Source: Comamonas antarctica
GTDB taxonomy: Bacteria; Pseudomonadota; Gammaproteobacteria; Burkholderiales; Burkholderiaceae_C
Reading direction: 5' to 3'
Assembly: GCF_013363755.1 (NCBI RefSeq)
Contig: NZ_CP054840.1
Coordinates: 62,001-126,000 of the forward strand
Length of the DNA stretch: 64,000 bases
In this document: positions 34,663-45,631 of the stretch, piece after piece
Position numbering within the stretch: the stretch's first letter is position 1
Layout: each line of letters begins with the position of its first letter
Notes under the pieces: model-generated
What the model saw: only the letters and a program-made list of their open reading frames with translations
Told to the model about the DNA's origin: nothing
Databases searched by the model: none
Program-made: the position numbers and the translations under genes

Positions 34663-37461
34663 ATGCAGACCGTTGACTATTCTCCTTCCGAGCTCGCCCC
34701 CGAAGCTGTTGAGCGCCTTGCGCACTCCCGCTTTTACCAACGCTTACACCGGCGCTATGCGGGGGAATTGGCGCTTTTCCCTGTGGGCGTGCCGTCGCGC
34801 GCCGGCATGGAGCAGGCGCTCGATGCGCTGCTGGCCCAGGGTATGGACCTGTCCGCCGGGCTGCGCGTGCTGCGCCAGCTGGTCATGGAGCGGCTGATCC
34901 AGCTCGACTGCGCCCAGCACGCGCCGCTGGCCGTGGTCACGCAGGCCGTGACCCAGCTGGCCGAGGTGGCGCTGGACCGGGCTTGCTGCCAGGTGCGCCA
35001 CGAGCTCGACGGCCGCCATGGCACACCCACCGGCCCCGAAGGCCAGGCGGTGCCGCTGTGGATCGTCGGCATGGGCAAGTTCGGCGCGCGCGAGCTCAAC
35101 GTGTCCAGCGACATCGACCTGATCTACGTCTACGAGCACGAAGGCGAGACCGCGGGCCAGCCTGACGGCCGCGGGCGCATCTCCAACCATGAATATTTCG
35201 CGCGCGCGGTCAAGGGCATCTACGCGTTGATCGGCGAGGTGACCGAGCACGGCTTCGTGTTCCGCGTCGACCTGGCGCTGCGCCCGAACGGCAACTCCGG
35301 GCCGCCGGCGGTGTCGCTGGCCGCGCTCGAGGATTACCTGCAGACCCAGGGCCGCGAGTGGGAGCGCTTTGCCTGGCTCAAGAGCCGCGTGGTGGCGCCG
35401 CGCGACACCGTGCGCTCGCCCGAGGTCCAGGCGCTGCGCGCCGTGGTCCTGCCCTTCGTGTTCCGCCGCTACCTCGACTACAGCGTGTTCGACGCGCTGC
35501 GCTCGCTGCATCGCCAGATCCGCGAGCACGCGGCCAAGCGCAGCGCCGGCCATCCGGGCCGCGCCAACGACGTCAAGCTGTCGCGCGGCGGCATCCGCGA
35601 GATCGAATTCACCGTGCAGTTGCTGCAGGTGGTGCGCGGCGGGCAGTTTCCCGAACTGCGCTGCCGGCCCACGCTCGAAGCGTTGCAGCGGCTGTCGCGT
35701 GCCGGCCTGATGTCGGCGGAAACCGCCGAAGCGCTGGCCCAGGCCTACACCTTCCTGCGCCAGGTCGAGCACCGCATCCAGTACCTCGACGACCAGCAGA
35801 CCCATGTGCTGCCCACGCGCGACGACGACCTGCTGTGGATTGCGCAGACCATGGGCTACCCCGACTGCAGCCGCTTCCTGCACCAGCTCGATGCGCACCG
35901 CGAACTCGTTGCCGAGGAGTTCGACACCCTGCTCGGCGGCAATGCGCCCCCGCAGTGCAGCAACGGCCACTGCAACGGCCCGCGCGCGCTCACCGTGGCT
36001 TCGCCCCAGGAAGTCGACGACCTGATCGCGCAGCTGCCGCCGCGGCTGTCGGCCCGCGTGGCCGAGTGGCGCGACCATCCGCGCGTCACCAGCCTGCGCG
36101 ATGAAACCCGCGCGCGGCTGTTCCGCCTGGTGCAGCGCACCGCGCAGTGGGTGGCCGACGGCAGCGTCGGCGAAGAGGCCGGCGTGCGCCTGATCAACTG
36201 GCTCGAACCGCTGCTGCGCCGCGAAAGCTATCTCGCGCTGCTGCTCGAGCGCCCCGCGGTGCATGAACGCCTGCTGCACCTGCTGGGCGCGGCGCGCTGG
36301 CCCGCGCGCTACCTGCTGCAGCACCCGGGCGTGATCGACGAACTGGCCAGCGATGCCATCCTGAACGACCGCTTCGTTGCCGCCGACTTCGAGCGCGAAC
36401 TGGCGCTGCGCCTGGCCTCGCTGAAGACCACGGGCGAGGACGACGACGAAACCCTGCTGAACCTGCTGCGCCGCGCCCACCATGCGGAAATCTTCCGCAC
36501 GCTGACGCGCGACATCGAGAACCGCATCACCGTCGAGCAGGTGGCCGACGACCTGAGCGCGCTGGCCGACAGCGTGCTGCGCGTCACCGTGCAGTGGTGC
36601 TGGGAGCGGCTCAAGGGCCGCCACCGCGAGCATCCGCAGTTCGGCATCATCGGCTACGGCAAGCTCGGCGGCAAGGAACTGGGCTACGGCAGCGACCTCG
36701 ACATCGTCTTCGTGTTCGACGACGACGACGAGCGCGCGCCCGAGGTCTATGCGGCATTGGTTCGCAAGCTGATCAACTGGCTCACCGTGAAGACCGGCGA
36801 AGGCGACCTGTTCGAGATCGACACCGCGCTGCGTCCCAACGGCAACTCGGGCCTGCTGGTCACCAGTTTCGATGCCTATGCCAAATACCAGCAGCAGCGC
36901 GGCAGCAACACCGCCTGGACCTGGGAGCACCAGGCCATGACGCGCGCGCGCTTCGTGCTGGGCAGCGATGCGCTGCGCGAGAAGTTCGACGCGGTGCGCG
37001 AGGCTGTGATCTCGGCGCCGCGCAACTCCGAGATGCTGCGCGCGGAAATCGTGGCCATGCGCGCGCGCCTGCGCGCCGCCCACCCGGCGCGCGGTGAACT
37101 GTTCGACGTCAAGCACAGCCCGGGCGGCATGGTCGATGTGGAGTTCGCCGTGCAGTATCTGGTGCTGCTGTGCTCGGGCGAGCATCCGCAATTGCGCGGC
37201 AACGTCGGCAATATCGCGCTGCTGCGGCATGCCGAACAGGCTGGCTTGCTGCCCGAGGGCGTGGGCCGGGCCGCGGCCGATGCCTACCGCGCGCTGCGTC
37301 GCATCCAGCACAACGCGCGTTTGGACGAGGCCAGCGGCAAGATCGATCCGCAGACCGCGGCACCCCTGCGCGATGCGGTGCTGACGCTGTGGCGCGCGGT
37401 TTTCGGTGTACCCGGCACGGCCGAACCCAGCCCGACGCCGGGATTGAGCGCACATATTTGA
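34663..37461 (+). CDS. glnE: Bifunctional glutamine synthetase adenylyltransferase/adenylyl-removing enzyme
   Basis: A 932-residue regulator of glutamine synthetase. The N-terminal nucleotidyltransferase-like domain (about 136-155, GMGKFGARELNVSSDIDL, metal residues D150 and D152) is the deadenylylating half. The C-terminal one (about 664-686, GYGKLGGKELGYGSDLDIVF) is the adenylylating half. Length fits the family. I used ATG 34663 (MQTVDYSPSE). It is divergent from yhdP and followed by a hairpin-rich gap. Activity is controlled by PII and glutamine in the known systems. Confidence 0.96.
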   Translation: MQTVDYSPSELAPEAVERLAHSRFYQRLHRRYAGELALFPVGVPSRAGMEQALDALLAQGMDLSAGLRVLRQLVMERLIQLDCAQHAPLAVVTQAVTQLAEVALDRACCQVRHELDGRHGTPTGPEGQAVPLWIVGMGKFGARELNVSSDIDLIYVYEHEGETAGQPDGRGRISNHEYFARAVKGIYALIGEVTEHGFVFRVDLALRPNGNSGPPAVSLAALEDYLQTQGREWERFAWLKSRVVAPRDTVRSPEVQALRAVVLPFVFRRYLDYSVFDALRSLHRQIREHAAKRSAGHPGRANDVKLSRGGIREIEFTVQLLQVVRGGQFPELRCRPTLEALQRLSRAGLMSAETAEALAQAYTFLRQVEHRIQYLDDQQTHVLPTRDDDLLWIAQTMGYPDCSRFLHQLDAHRELVAEEFDTLLGGNAPPQCSNGHCNGPRALTVASPQEVDDLIAQLPPRLSARVAEWRDHPRVTSLRDETRARLFRLVQRTAQWVADGSVGEEAGVRLINWLEPLLRRESYLALLLERPAVHERLLHLLGAARWPARYLLQHPGVIDELASDAILNDRFVAADFERELALRLASLKTTGEDDDETLLNLLRRAHHAEIFRTLTRDIENRITVEQVADDLSALADSVLRVTVQWCWERLKGRHREHPQFGIIGYGKLGGKELGYGSDLDIVFVFDDDDERAPEVYAALVRKLINWLTVKTGEGDLFEIDTALRPNGNSGLLVTSFDAYAKYQQQRGSNTAWTWEHQAMTRARFVLGSDALREKFDAVREAVISAPRNSEMLRAEIVAMRARLRAAHPARGELFDVKHSPGGMVDVEFAVQYLVLLCSGEHPQLRGNVGNIALLRHAEQAGLLPEGVGRAAADAYRALRRIQHNARLDEASGKIDPQTAAPLRDAVLTLWRAVFGVPGTAEPSPTPGLSAHI

Positions 37462-37489
37462 AAAAAAACGTTAGAAATTCAATACATAT

Positions 37490-37531
37490 CGCCCGGGCCT
37501 GATGCGCCCTATCGGCCGGGCGAGTGTTTTG
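37490..37531 (+). terminator. Likely terminator of glnE
   Basis: Arms CGCCCGG (37490-37496) and CCGGGCG (37516-37522) form a 7-bp stem with an internal loop, followed by GTGTTTTG. The T run is short, so confidence is moderate. Confidence 0.5.
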
Positions 37532-37673
37532 TGTCCTTGGTGGAGCTAGCGCTTACACCTTGTTTTTCTGGCTTCGTCCCTGGCCCGAATGTCAACGCCG
37601 CCAAGCAGTTGGTTACATTTTTGGGGCTGCATATCGCGGAACTTTGGCGCAGACTGGTCCTCAATACATGAGC

Positions 37674-39964
<2,291 letters not shown>

Positions 39965-40052
39965 AAGGCTCTGCCTGGTCCGTCCATTTCTTGGGCGGCA
40001 CCGCCTTGGCAGGCTCGGGAAGAAGGATGAACAGGCATCAAGCCCATGCACT

Positions 40053-40092
40053 CCGTTCGCCCTGAGCCTGTCGAAGGGCGTTTTAGGGCGTA
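40053..40092. repeat. Interspersed palindromic repeat, half copy C
   Basis: CCGTTCGCCCTGAGCCTGTC continuing to GAAGGGCG is one arm of the repeat. It continues with GTTTTAGGGCG, an extension that is repeated identically at 56461-56475; the shared stretch is 34 bases. Confidence 0.75.
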
Positions 40093-40123
40093 ACTGACGC
40101 AGTCAGCTGCAGCTCCTGCTTTT

Positions 40124-40151
40124 GATTCCCTTGTGGAATCTTTTCTTTTTT
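40124..40151 (+). terminator. Probable purB terminator
   Basis: GATTCC (40124-40129) and GGAATC (40135-40140) form a short stem with loop CTTGT, followed by TTTTCTTTTTT. It lies 16 bases before the start of the YaeQ gene. Confidence 0.65.
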
Positions 40152-40166
40152 CCGAGCCTCCCGCCC

Positions 40167-40727
40167 ATGGCCCTCAAATCCACCATCTTCAAGGCAAACC
40201 TGCAGATTGCCGACATCGACCATGGCTACTACGCCGACCATGCGCTGACGCTGGCACGCCATCCGAGCGAGACCGACGACCGCATGATGGTGCGCCTGGT
40301 GGCGCTGGCGCTCAATGCCCACCAGCTCAACGACCTGTGCAATGGCGACGCCACGCTGGGGTTCGGCGCGGGCTTGTCCGATCCCGATGATCCGGACGTC
40401 TCGCTGACCGACTTCACGGGGCGCAAGCGCCTGTGGATCGAGGTCGGCCAGCCCGAAGACAAGCCCATTGCCAAGGCCTGCAGCAAGTCGGACCAGGTGC
40501 TGCTCTATCCGTTCGCGCATTCGGCCGACGTCTGGTGGCGCGGCATTGAAAGCAAGTTCAGCCGCCTGCCCAAGCTCGAAGTCTGGCGCCTGCCGTCCGA
40601 GGCGGCCCCTGAACTGGCCCAGCTGGCCGAGCGCAGCATGCAGCTGCAGGCCACCATCCAGGAAGGCGCGATCACGCTCAGCAGCAAGCTCGGCAGCGTG
40701 ACGGTCGAGCCGGTCCGCTGGAAATAA
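40167..40727 (+). CDS. yaeQ: YaeQ-family protein
   Basis: A 186-residue protein with the YaeQ start MALKSTIFKANLQIADIDHG and core segments ALTLARHPSETDDRMMVRL and WIEVGQPEDKPIAKACSKSD. The fold is related to PD-(D/E)XK nucleases; the acidic and lysine residues in WIEVG...KAC are the relic or active metal site. E. coli YaeQ was reported to affect expression of virulence regulators in other hosts, but its biochemical role is uncertain. I used ATG 40167. Confidence 0.9.
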   Translation: MALKSTIFKANLQIADIDHGYYADHALTLARHPSETDDRMMVRLVALALNAHQLNDLCNGDATLGFGAGLSDPDDPDVSLTDFTGRKRLWIEVGQPEDKPIAKACSKSDQVLLYPFAHSADVWWRGIESKFSRLPKLEVWRLPSEAAPELAQLAERSMQLQATIQEGAITLSSKLGSVTVEPVRWK

Positions 40728-40770
40728 CGCCGCATCCAGGCCGGCGGCGGGGCGTCAAGCGCTTGCGGCT

Positions 40771-40809
40771 CCGTTCGGGGTGAGCCTGCCTGGGCGGCCC
40801 CGTCGAACC
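40771..40809. repeat. Interspersed palindromic repeat, variant copy D
   Basis: CCGTTCGGGGTGAGCCTGCC followed by TGGGCGGCCCCGTCGAACC is the same variant as at 17194-17225 and (reversed) 53272-53310. It fills most of the gap between the YaeQ gene and the opposing DUF3717-DUF1289 gene. Confidence 0.6.
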
Positions 40810-40841
40810 ATGGACGGGCCGGCCCATGCCCTCCACCCCCT

Positions 40842-41267
40842 TCAGCGCCCCGTTCCGGACTTGTTTTCGGCCGCGCGCTCGGCATAGCGGTTGAAGCGCC
40901 AGGCTGTGTCCTCGACAGTGATGCGCCGCCAGACCGCGCGTTTTTCCACCGGGTCGAACCCCGGCCACAGCTGCACCTCCTCGAAAGTACGCCCACAGCC
41001 CTTGCACAGGTTGTCGCCCTGGCTGGTCGAGCAGATCGCGATGCAGGGCGTGTCGGGCGTGGTGTCGTACCACGCCAGCCACGCGGCCTGGGCATGTGAG
41101 GGCACGTCGTCCGCCGCCACTTCGCTGGCGTGGCGGTAGATCATCAGCGCATAGACATCGGCCAGCGCCCGAGCCTCGGGTGCGAGCAGCACGCCGTCGG
41201 GCGAGGGTTTTCTGCGGCGCCAGTAGTTGATGGCGGCCTCGATGTCGGTGATGTGGATTCCTGCCAT
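40842..41267 (-). CDS. DUF3717-DUF1289 small cysteine-rich protein
   Basis: A 141-residue protein of two joined uncharacterised domains. The N-terminal DUF3717-like part (about 1-60) starts MAGIHITDIEAAINYWRRR. The C-terminal DUF1289-like part (about 72-125) has four cysteines in the pattern C-x3-C ... C-x2-C (CIAICSTSQGDNLCKGCGRT), likely a metal site. DUF1289 proteins are widespread and of unknown function. The start at 41267 gives the recognised N-terminus. It is divergent from the riboswitch region of terC. Confidence 0.82.
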   Translation of the reverse strand: MAGIHITDIEAAINYWRRRKPSPDGVLLAPEARALADVYALMIYRHASEVAADDVPSHAQAAWLAWYDTTPDTPCIAICSTSQGDNLCKGCGRTFEEVQLWPGFDPVEKRAVWRRITVEDTAWRFNRYAERAAENKSGTGR

Positions 41268-41404
41268 GGGTGGTGCGGACAATGCGGCCCCGGATGATAA
41301 GCGCCGGGCCGCGGGTGTGAGGCCGCCATGGGCTTTGGCGCAGGCTTCATCCGGCAAAAAAACAGGTTTATGCCGAAAGCTTTGCCAAATGTGTTCAAAT
41401 TGCA

Positions 41405-41585
41405 AGCTTCGAAGGGGAGTAGCTCTCGTTGCGAAGCCCGGCAGGTCCTGCCGGCGAATCGCACAAGCGTCGAGGTCGTCAATACGAAGCGCAAGCTTCC
41501 GGCCTCCCGGGTTCCGTGCTGCACGGTGCCGAGCAAGACCTTTGAGAGACCGGTGCACTGGTCTGTCAAAGCATTTCCCTTCGGC
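41405..41585 (+). ncRNA. Candidate yybP-ykoY (manganese) riboswitch upstream of the TerC-family gene
   Basis: The leader contains the signature GGGGAGTAG (41414-41422), the word GTCGTCAATACG (from about 41475), and AGCAAGACCTTTGAGAGACC running into a strong hairpin at 41540-41571 around GTGCAC. These are the conserved pieces of the yybP-ykoY class, and TerC/Alx exporters are its classic target. The whole 41268-41723 gap has no gene, which fits a long regulatory leader. The exact boundaries are approximate. Confidence 0.75.
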
Positions 41586-41723
41586 CCAAGCTTCCTGCTC
41601 TGGCTGTCGCAGGAAGATGCGTGAGAGATCCATGCACCTGCTTCCAACCGACGCGCAGGTGCCTGGACCAGCTCATTACCTCCAGGTTCCTGCTGCTTTT
41701 TGGCATTCGACAACGAGGTTTTT

Positions 41724-42464
41724 ATGGATTTAGACTTCCTCACGCATACGCCGTTCTGGATAGCCCTGGGACAGATCATCATCATCGACATCCTGCTCGG
41801 CGGTGACAACGCGGTGGTGATCGCACTGGCCTGCCGCAAGCTGCCGCCCGAACAGCGCCGCAAGGGCATCATCTGGGGTACCGCGGGTGCCATCATCCTG
41901 CGCGTGATCCTGATCGCGTTTGCAATGACGCTGCTGGCCCTGCCGTTCCTGAAGTTCGTCGGCGCGCTGCTGCTGGTCTGGATCGGTGTCAAGCTGATCG
42001 CTCCCGAAGAAGACGCACATGACGGCATCCAGGGCAGCGACAAGCTGCTGGCCGCCATCAAGACCATCATCGTTGCCGACCTGGTGATGAGCGTGGACAA
42101 CGTGATTGCCATTGCCGGCGCCGCGCAAAGCTCGGGCGACCACCAGATGCTGCTGGTCACGCTGGGCCTGCTGATCTCGATCCCGATCATCGTCTGGGGC
42201 TCGCAGCTGGTCATCAAGCTGATGGACCGCTTCCCGCTGATCATCGTTGCCGGCGGCATGCTGCTGGGCTGGATCGCGGGCGGCATGCTGGTGTCCGATC
42301 CGGTCTTCGCCAACACCGAGAAGTGGCTCTGGATGCCCAAGCTGGAGCAGACCACCGCGCTGAAGTACGGCGCCCAGATCGCCGGCGCGCTGCTGGTGCT
42401 GGTCATCGGAAAGTTCGTCGCCTCGCGCCGTCCCAAGGTGACCCACGGTTCGGGCCACGCCTGA
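41724..42464 (+). CDS. TerC-family membrane protein (probable metal exporter)
   Basis: A 246-residue integral membrane protein of the TerC/Alx/YjbE family. The two family motifs are visible: IDILLGGDNAVVIALACR (about 20-38) and ADLVMSVDNVIAIAGAA (about 120-136), whose acidic residues in the membrane likely coordinate the cation. About seven spans are present. The ATG at 41724 follows CGAGG. The candidate manganese riboswitch in its leader supports a role in Mn2+ export. A terminator follows. Confidence 0.88.
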   Translation: MDLDFLTHTPFWIALGQIIIIDILLGGDNAVVIALACRKLPPEQRRKGIIWGTAGAIILRVILIAFAMTLLALPFLKFVGALLLVWIGVKLIAPEEDAHDGIQGSDKLLAAIKTIIVADLVMSVDNVIAIAGAAQSSGDHQMLLVTLGLLISIPIIVWGSQLVIKLMDRFPLIIVAGGMLLGWIAGGMLVSDPVFANTEKWLWMPKLEQTTALKYGAQIAGALLVLVIGKFVASRRPKVTHGSGHA

Positions 42465-42511
42465 CCGGGCAGAGCTTGCGGCGCAGGCCGCCGCAAGCCT
42501 TCCTTCTTGCC

Positions 42512-42543
42512 AAGGCAGGCCCCCCAAAAGGCCTGCCTTTTTC
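42512..42543 (+). terminator. Terminator after the TerC-family gene
   Basis: AAGGCAGGCC (42512-42521) and GGCCTGCCTT (42530-42539) form a perfect 10-bp stem with loop CCCCAAAA, followed by TTTTT. Confidence 0.9.
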
Positions 42544-42569
42544 ATTGGCACAGCCACACCGGAGTTCTC

Positions 42570-43028
42570 TTGAACCGTACCACCTTCATTGTCTATGTGG
42601 ACGATGCGGCGCATGCCTTGCCGCTGCTCACGTCGTTGGCCGCCACGTTCGAGGCCACCAGCCCGCGCTGGCTGCTGGTCGCCTGCGCGCCGCGCGTCAC
42701 CCACCGCGCGAGCAAGTGGGCCAGCCACCGGACCCGCGAGAACTGGCGCAACCAGTGGGCCGACAAGCTGTTTTCGCAACTCACGCCCAGCCTGCAGACG
42801 TCCAATGCGTCTGTGCCGGCTGACGTGACACCGCTGCTCGCGCGCCAGCCGCTGCCCGAACTGCTGAGCGAACTGCAGCAGGCCTATGGCCAGGTCCAGG
42901 TCGTCGATGCACGCCGTCCCAAGCGCGAGGCCCCGGTGCAGAAGCCGCAGTCGCGCTGGGGCCCTTCGGGCCTGATCGCCGGCATGGGCAGCCTGCTGGC
43001 GTGGATGCTGGAGGAAACGCTGGTGTAA
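42570..43028 (+). CDS. Conserved hypothetical protein
   Basis: A 152-residue protein that I do not recognise. I chose the TTG at 42570 because GGAG lies 6 bases upstream and the preceding in-frame residues overlap the terC terminator. The product starts MNRTTFIVYVDDAAHALPLL, which looks like a universal-stress-like alpha/beta opening. The middle is helical and polar, with one hydrophobic stretch near the end (GLIAGMGSLLAWMLEE). No catalytic motif is evident. It follows the terC terminator and so has its own promoter. Confidence 0.65.
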   Translation: MNRTTFIVYVDDAAHALPLLTSLAATFEATSPRWLLVACAPRVTHRASKWASHRTRENWRNQWADKLFSQLTPSLQTSNASVPADVTPLLARQPLPELLSELQQAYGQVQVVDARRPKREAPVQKPQSRWGPSGLIAGMGSLLAWMLEETLV

Positions 43029-43048
43029 GCCAGGGTGCGTCCGGGCTG

Positions 43049-43069
43049 ATCCCGAGCCTGTCGAAGGAT
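43049..43069. repeat. Interspersed palindromic repeat, short remnant
   Basis: CCGAGCCTGTCGAAGGATCG is a degenerate half of the repeat in the 90-base gap between the hypothetical gene and the YvlD-like gene. Confidence 0.5.
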
Positions 43070-43118
43070 CGACCCGACGCGCAAGACACCCGCGCTCCCG
43101 CGCTGCTATGCTGGCAGC

Positions 43119-43466
43119 ATGAAACTCCTGCTCCAATGGTTCCTCTATGCCGTCGCGCTGCTGGCTGTTGCGGCCATCTACCCGGGCGTGACCATCCATG
43201 GCTTTGGTTCGGCGCTGATCGCGGCGCTGGTCATCGGCCTGCTCAACGCCGTCTTGCGGCCCGTGCTGGTGGTGCTCACGCTGCCCGTGACGCTGCTCAC
43301 GCTCGGCCTGTTTCTGTTTGTCGTCAACGCGCTGATGTTCTGGATCGCGGCCAACGTGCTGGCAGATATCCAGGTCAGCGGCTTTGGCGCCGCCTTCCTG
43401 GGCTCGCTGATCTATTCGGCGCTGGGCCTGGTCATCGATTCAGCGCTGCGCCGCCTGTTCCCGTAA
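43119..43466 (+). CDS. YvlD/DUF360-like four-span membrane protein
   Basis: A 115-residue protein with four hydrophobic spans (about 4-22, 28-50, 55-78 and 88-110) and the family words NAVLRPVLVVLTLPVTLLTLG and FVVNALMFW. Such proteins are annotated as phage holin-like but are ordinary membrane proteins of unknown function. Its last 27 bases overlap the 3' end of the opposite M48 protease gene, so both genes use the same DNA in opposite strands there. Confidence 0.85.
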   Translation: MKLLLQWFLYAVALLAVAAIYPGVTIHGFGSALIAALVIGLLNAVLRPVLVVLTLPVTLLTLGLFLFVVNALMFWIAANVLADIQVSGFGAAFLGSLIYSALGLVIDSALRRLFP

Positions 43467-44978
43467 CAGCTCCTCGGTGGCGCGCAGCCGGGTGTCGATG
43501 ATCGATGCCTCGAAGTGGTCGCTTTGCGAGCCGCTGCGCCGCGCCAGCTCCTGGCCGGCGCGAAAACGGTCCACTGCCGCCGAGTAGTCGTAGTGCGCGG
43601 CCTGGGCCTCGCCTTCGGCACGCAGGGCGCGCAGCGGCTGGTTCTGTGCCTGCCATAGCTGCGCGAGCGTCTGCCACGCAGCGGCATCGCGCGGATACAG
43701 CGTGACCCAGGTCTGCAGCGGCTGGGCCATGGCTTGCGCCTGGCCCAGGCGCAGCAGGATCTGCGTGCGCAGCAGCAGCACCGGCCTGGTGGGCTTGTCG
43801 GCCTTGTCGTCGGCTTGCATTGCCGGTGCCAAGGCGTCCAGCGCGGCCTGCGGCTGGCCTGCGGCCAGCTCCAGCTCCGCCGCCAGCAGCGCCGCCTGGC
43901 GCAGGCCTGCAGCGTCGCCCGCCAGCGCCTGCGTGAGCGCCGGCAGCCCGGCGCGCGCCGGCCCCCAATCCTGCAATTGCATATGCGCGAGCACCGCGGC
44001 ATACAGCCCGGCCACGCGCTGGCCTTGGGGCGTCTCGTCAAAGCCGCTGGATTCGGGCAGGCGCGTCCACTGCCGCAGCACATCGACCCCGGGCCGCGAC
44101 AGCACGCGGGCGCGCGCCGCCATCATGGCGTGTTCGAGCGAAGGCGCGGGCTGCGCCGCCCGCTGGCCCGCGGGCAGCCGCGACTGCATGTCGGCAATGC
44201 GTTCGCTGGTCAGCGGGTGGCTGCGCAGATAGGGCCAGCTGCCGTTGTCGTTGAGCCGGTTCGCCTGCTGCAGCCGGTCGAACATGCCGATCGCGCCCTG
44301 CGGCGCGAAGCCCGCGGGCGCCATCAGGCCGTAGCCCATGCGGTCGGCCTCGCGCTCCATGTCGCGCGAGAAATTGAGCTGGTTCTGCGCCGTCAGCGCC
44401 TGGCCGCCAATCATCAGCGCCTGTCCCGCGCCGGGGCTCTTGGCGGCGGCCAGCGCGCCCAGGATCATCGAGCCGATCACCAGCGGCGACTGGCGGCTTT
44501 GCTGCGCGATCATGCGCGCGATATGCCGCTGGCTCACATGGCTCAGCTCGTGGGCCAGCACCGACGCCAGTTCGTCGCGCGTGCCGACCACGCCGATCAG
44601 CCCCAGATGCACGCCGAAGTAGCCGCCCGGCAGCGCAAACGCGTTGATCGACCGGTCGCGCCCCAGCAGGATCTGCCAGGCAAAGCGCTCGTCCAGCTCG
44701 GGCGACAGCTCGCCGCGCGCACGCGCCGCGGCCAGCAGCGGTTTCCAGATGCCCTCGACATATTCCTGCAGCGGGCCATCCTCGAGATAGTCGGGGTCGC
44801 GGTACAGCGAACGGATGATGCGGTCGCCCATGCGCCGCTCGTCGCTGGTGGTGATGGACGCGCCGTCGCCCAGCGTGGGCAGCTGCAGCTGGGCCGACGC
44901 GGAAAGCGGCAGCCAGCCGGCGCCGGCCAGCGCCAGCGCAGCCAGCAGGCGCCGTGGGTGTTGTGGAAAAGAAGGCAT
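43440..44978 (-). CDS. M48-family periplasmic metalloprotease (BepA-like)
   Basis: A 512-residue exported zinc protease. The signal peptide (about 1-30, ending ASAQ) is followed by the M48 domain with zinc ligands H143 and H147, catalytic E144 (LAHELSHVSQRH), and a third ligand in MEREADRMG (E208/E210). A helical TPR-like region (about 270-512) follows. In E. coli BepA degrades misfolded beta-barrel assembly intermediates such as LptD, and this architecture matches. It is divergent from moaC, with about 120 bases between starts. Confidence 0.9.
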   Translation of the reverse strand: MPSFPQHPRRLLAALALAGAGWLPLSASAQLQLPTLGDGASITTSDERRMGDRIIRSLYRDPDYLEDGPLQEYVEGIWKPLLAAARARGELSPELDERFAWQILLGRDRSINAFALPGGYFGVHLGLIGVVGTRDELASVLAHELSHVSQRHIARMIAQQSRQSPLVIGSMILGALAAAKSPGAGQALMIGGQALTAQNQLNFSRDMEREADRMGYGLMAPAGFAPQGAIGMFDRLQQANRLNDNGSWPYLRSHPLTSERIADMQSRLPAGQRAAQPAPSLEHAMMAARARVLSRPGVDVLRQWTRLPESSGFDETPQGQRVAGLYAAVLAHMQLQDWGPARAGLPALTQALAGDAAGLRQAALLAAELELAAGQPQAALDALAPAMQADDKADKPTRPVLLLRTQILLRLGQAQAMAQPLQTWVTLYPRDAAAWQTLAQLWQAQNQPLRALRAEGEAQAAHYDYSAAVDRFRAGQELARRSGSQSDHFEASIIDTRLRATEELLREQAAQR

Positions 44979-45097
44979 TCTTTGAACCTGGAGCAGCAGC
45001 CGCGGACCGGTGCTGGCAGTGACACACCCCGCTATGATGCCCTGATTGTCTTAACGTTCCATCGGACACCCGCACAGCGGGGTGCCGCCCCACCGCC

Positions 45098-45580
45098 ATG
45101 ACCTCACCACTCACCCATTTCGACGCCCAGGGCCAGGCCCATATGGTCGACGTCGCCGCCAAGCCCGCCACCCACCGCCTCGCCATCGCCGAAGGCCGCA
45201 TCGAGATGCTGCCGGCCACGCTGGCGCTGATTGCGTCGGGCTCCGCCAAGAAAGGCGATGTATTGGGCATTGCGCGCATTGCCGGCATCATGGCCGCAAA
45301 GAAAACCAGCGAGCTGATCCCGCTATGCCACCCCTTGGCGCTGACGCGTGTCGCCGTGGAATTCCAATTGAAGGAAGCCGGCAACACCGTCGAATGCCGC
45401 GCCACCGTGGAAACCGTGGGCCCGACCGGTGTGGAAATGGAAGCACTGACGGCGGTGCAGATTGCCCTGCTGACGATCTACGACATGTGCAAGGCCGCGG
45501 ACCGGGGGATGACTATCTCCGGCGTGCGGGTGCTGGAGAAGCACGGGGGAAAGTCGGGGTCTTGGCAGGTGGAAGGCTGA
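45098..45580 (+). CDS. moaC: Cyclic pyranopterin monophosphate synthase
   Basis: A 160-residue enzyme of molybdenum-cofactor synthesis that, after MoaA, forms cyclic pyranopterin monophosphate from the cyclised GTP intermediate. Family motifs are [31 protein letters not shown] (catalytic Lys and His area), VEFQL and [24 protein letters not shown]. Length is normal. Other moa genes are not in the window. It stands alone, followed by the tandem-repeat region. Confidence 0.96.
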   Translation: MTSPLTHFDAQGQAHMVDVAAKPATHRLAIAEGRIEMLPATLALIASGSAKKGDVLGIARIAGIMAAKKTSELIPLCHPLALTRVAVEFQLKEAGNTVECRATVETVGPTGVEMEALTAVQIALLTIYDMCKAADRGMTISGVRVLEKHGGKSGSWQVEG

Positions 45581-45631
45581 TTGACGTTTCCCCTAAATCA
45601 ACCTATCCGGCGCTACGTTTGAGTTGAAACA

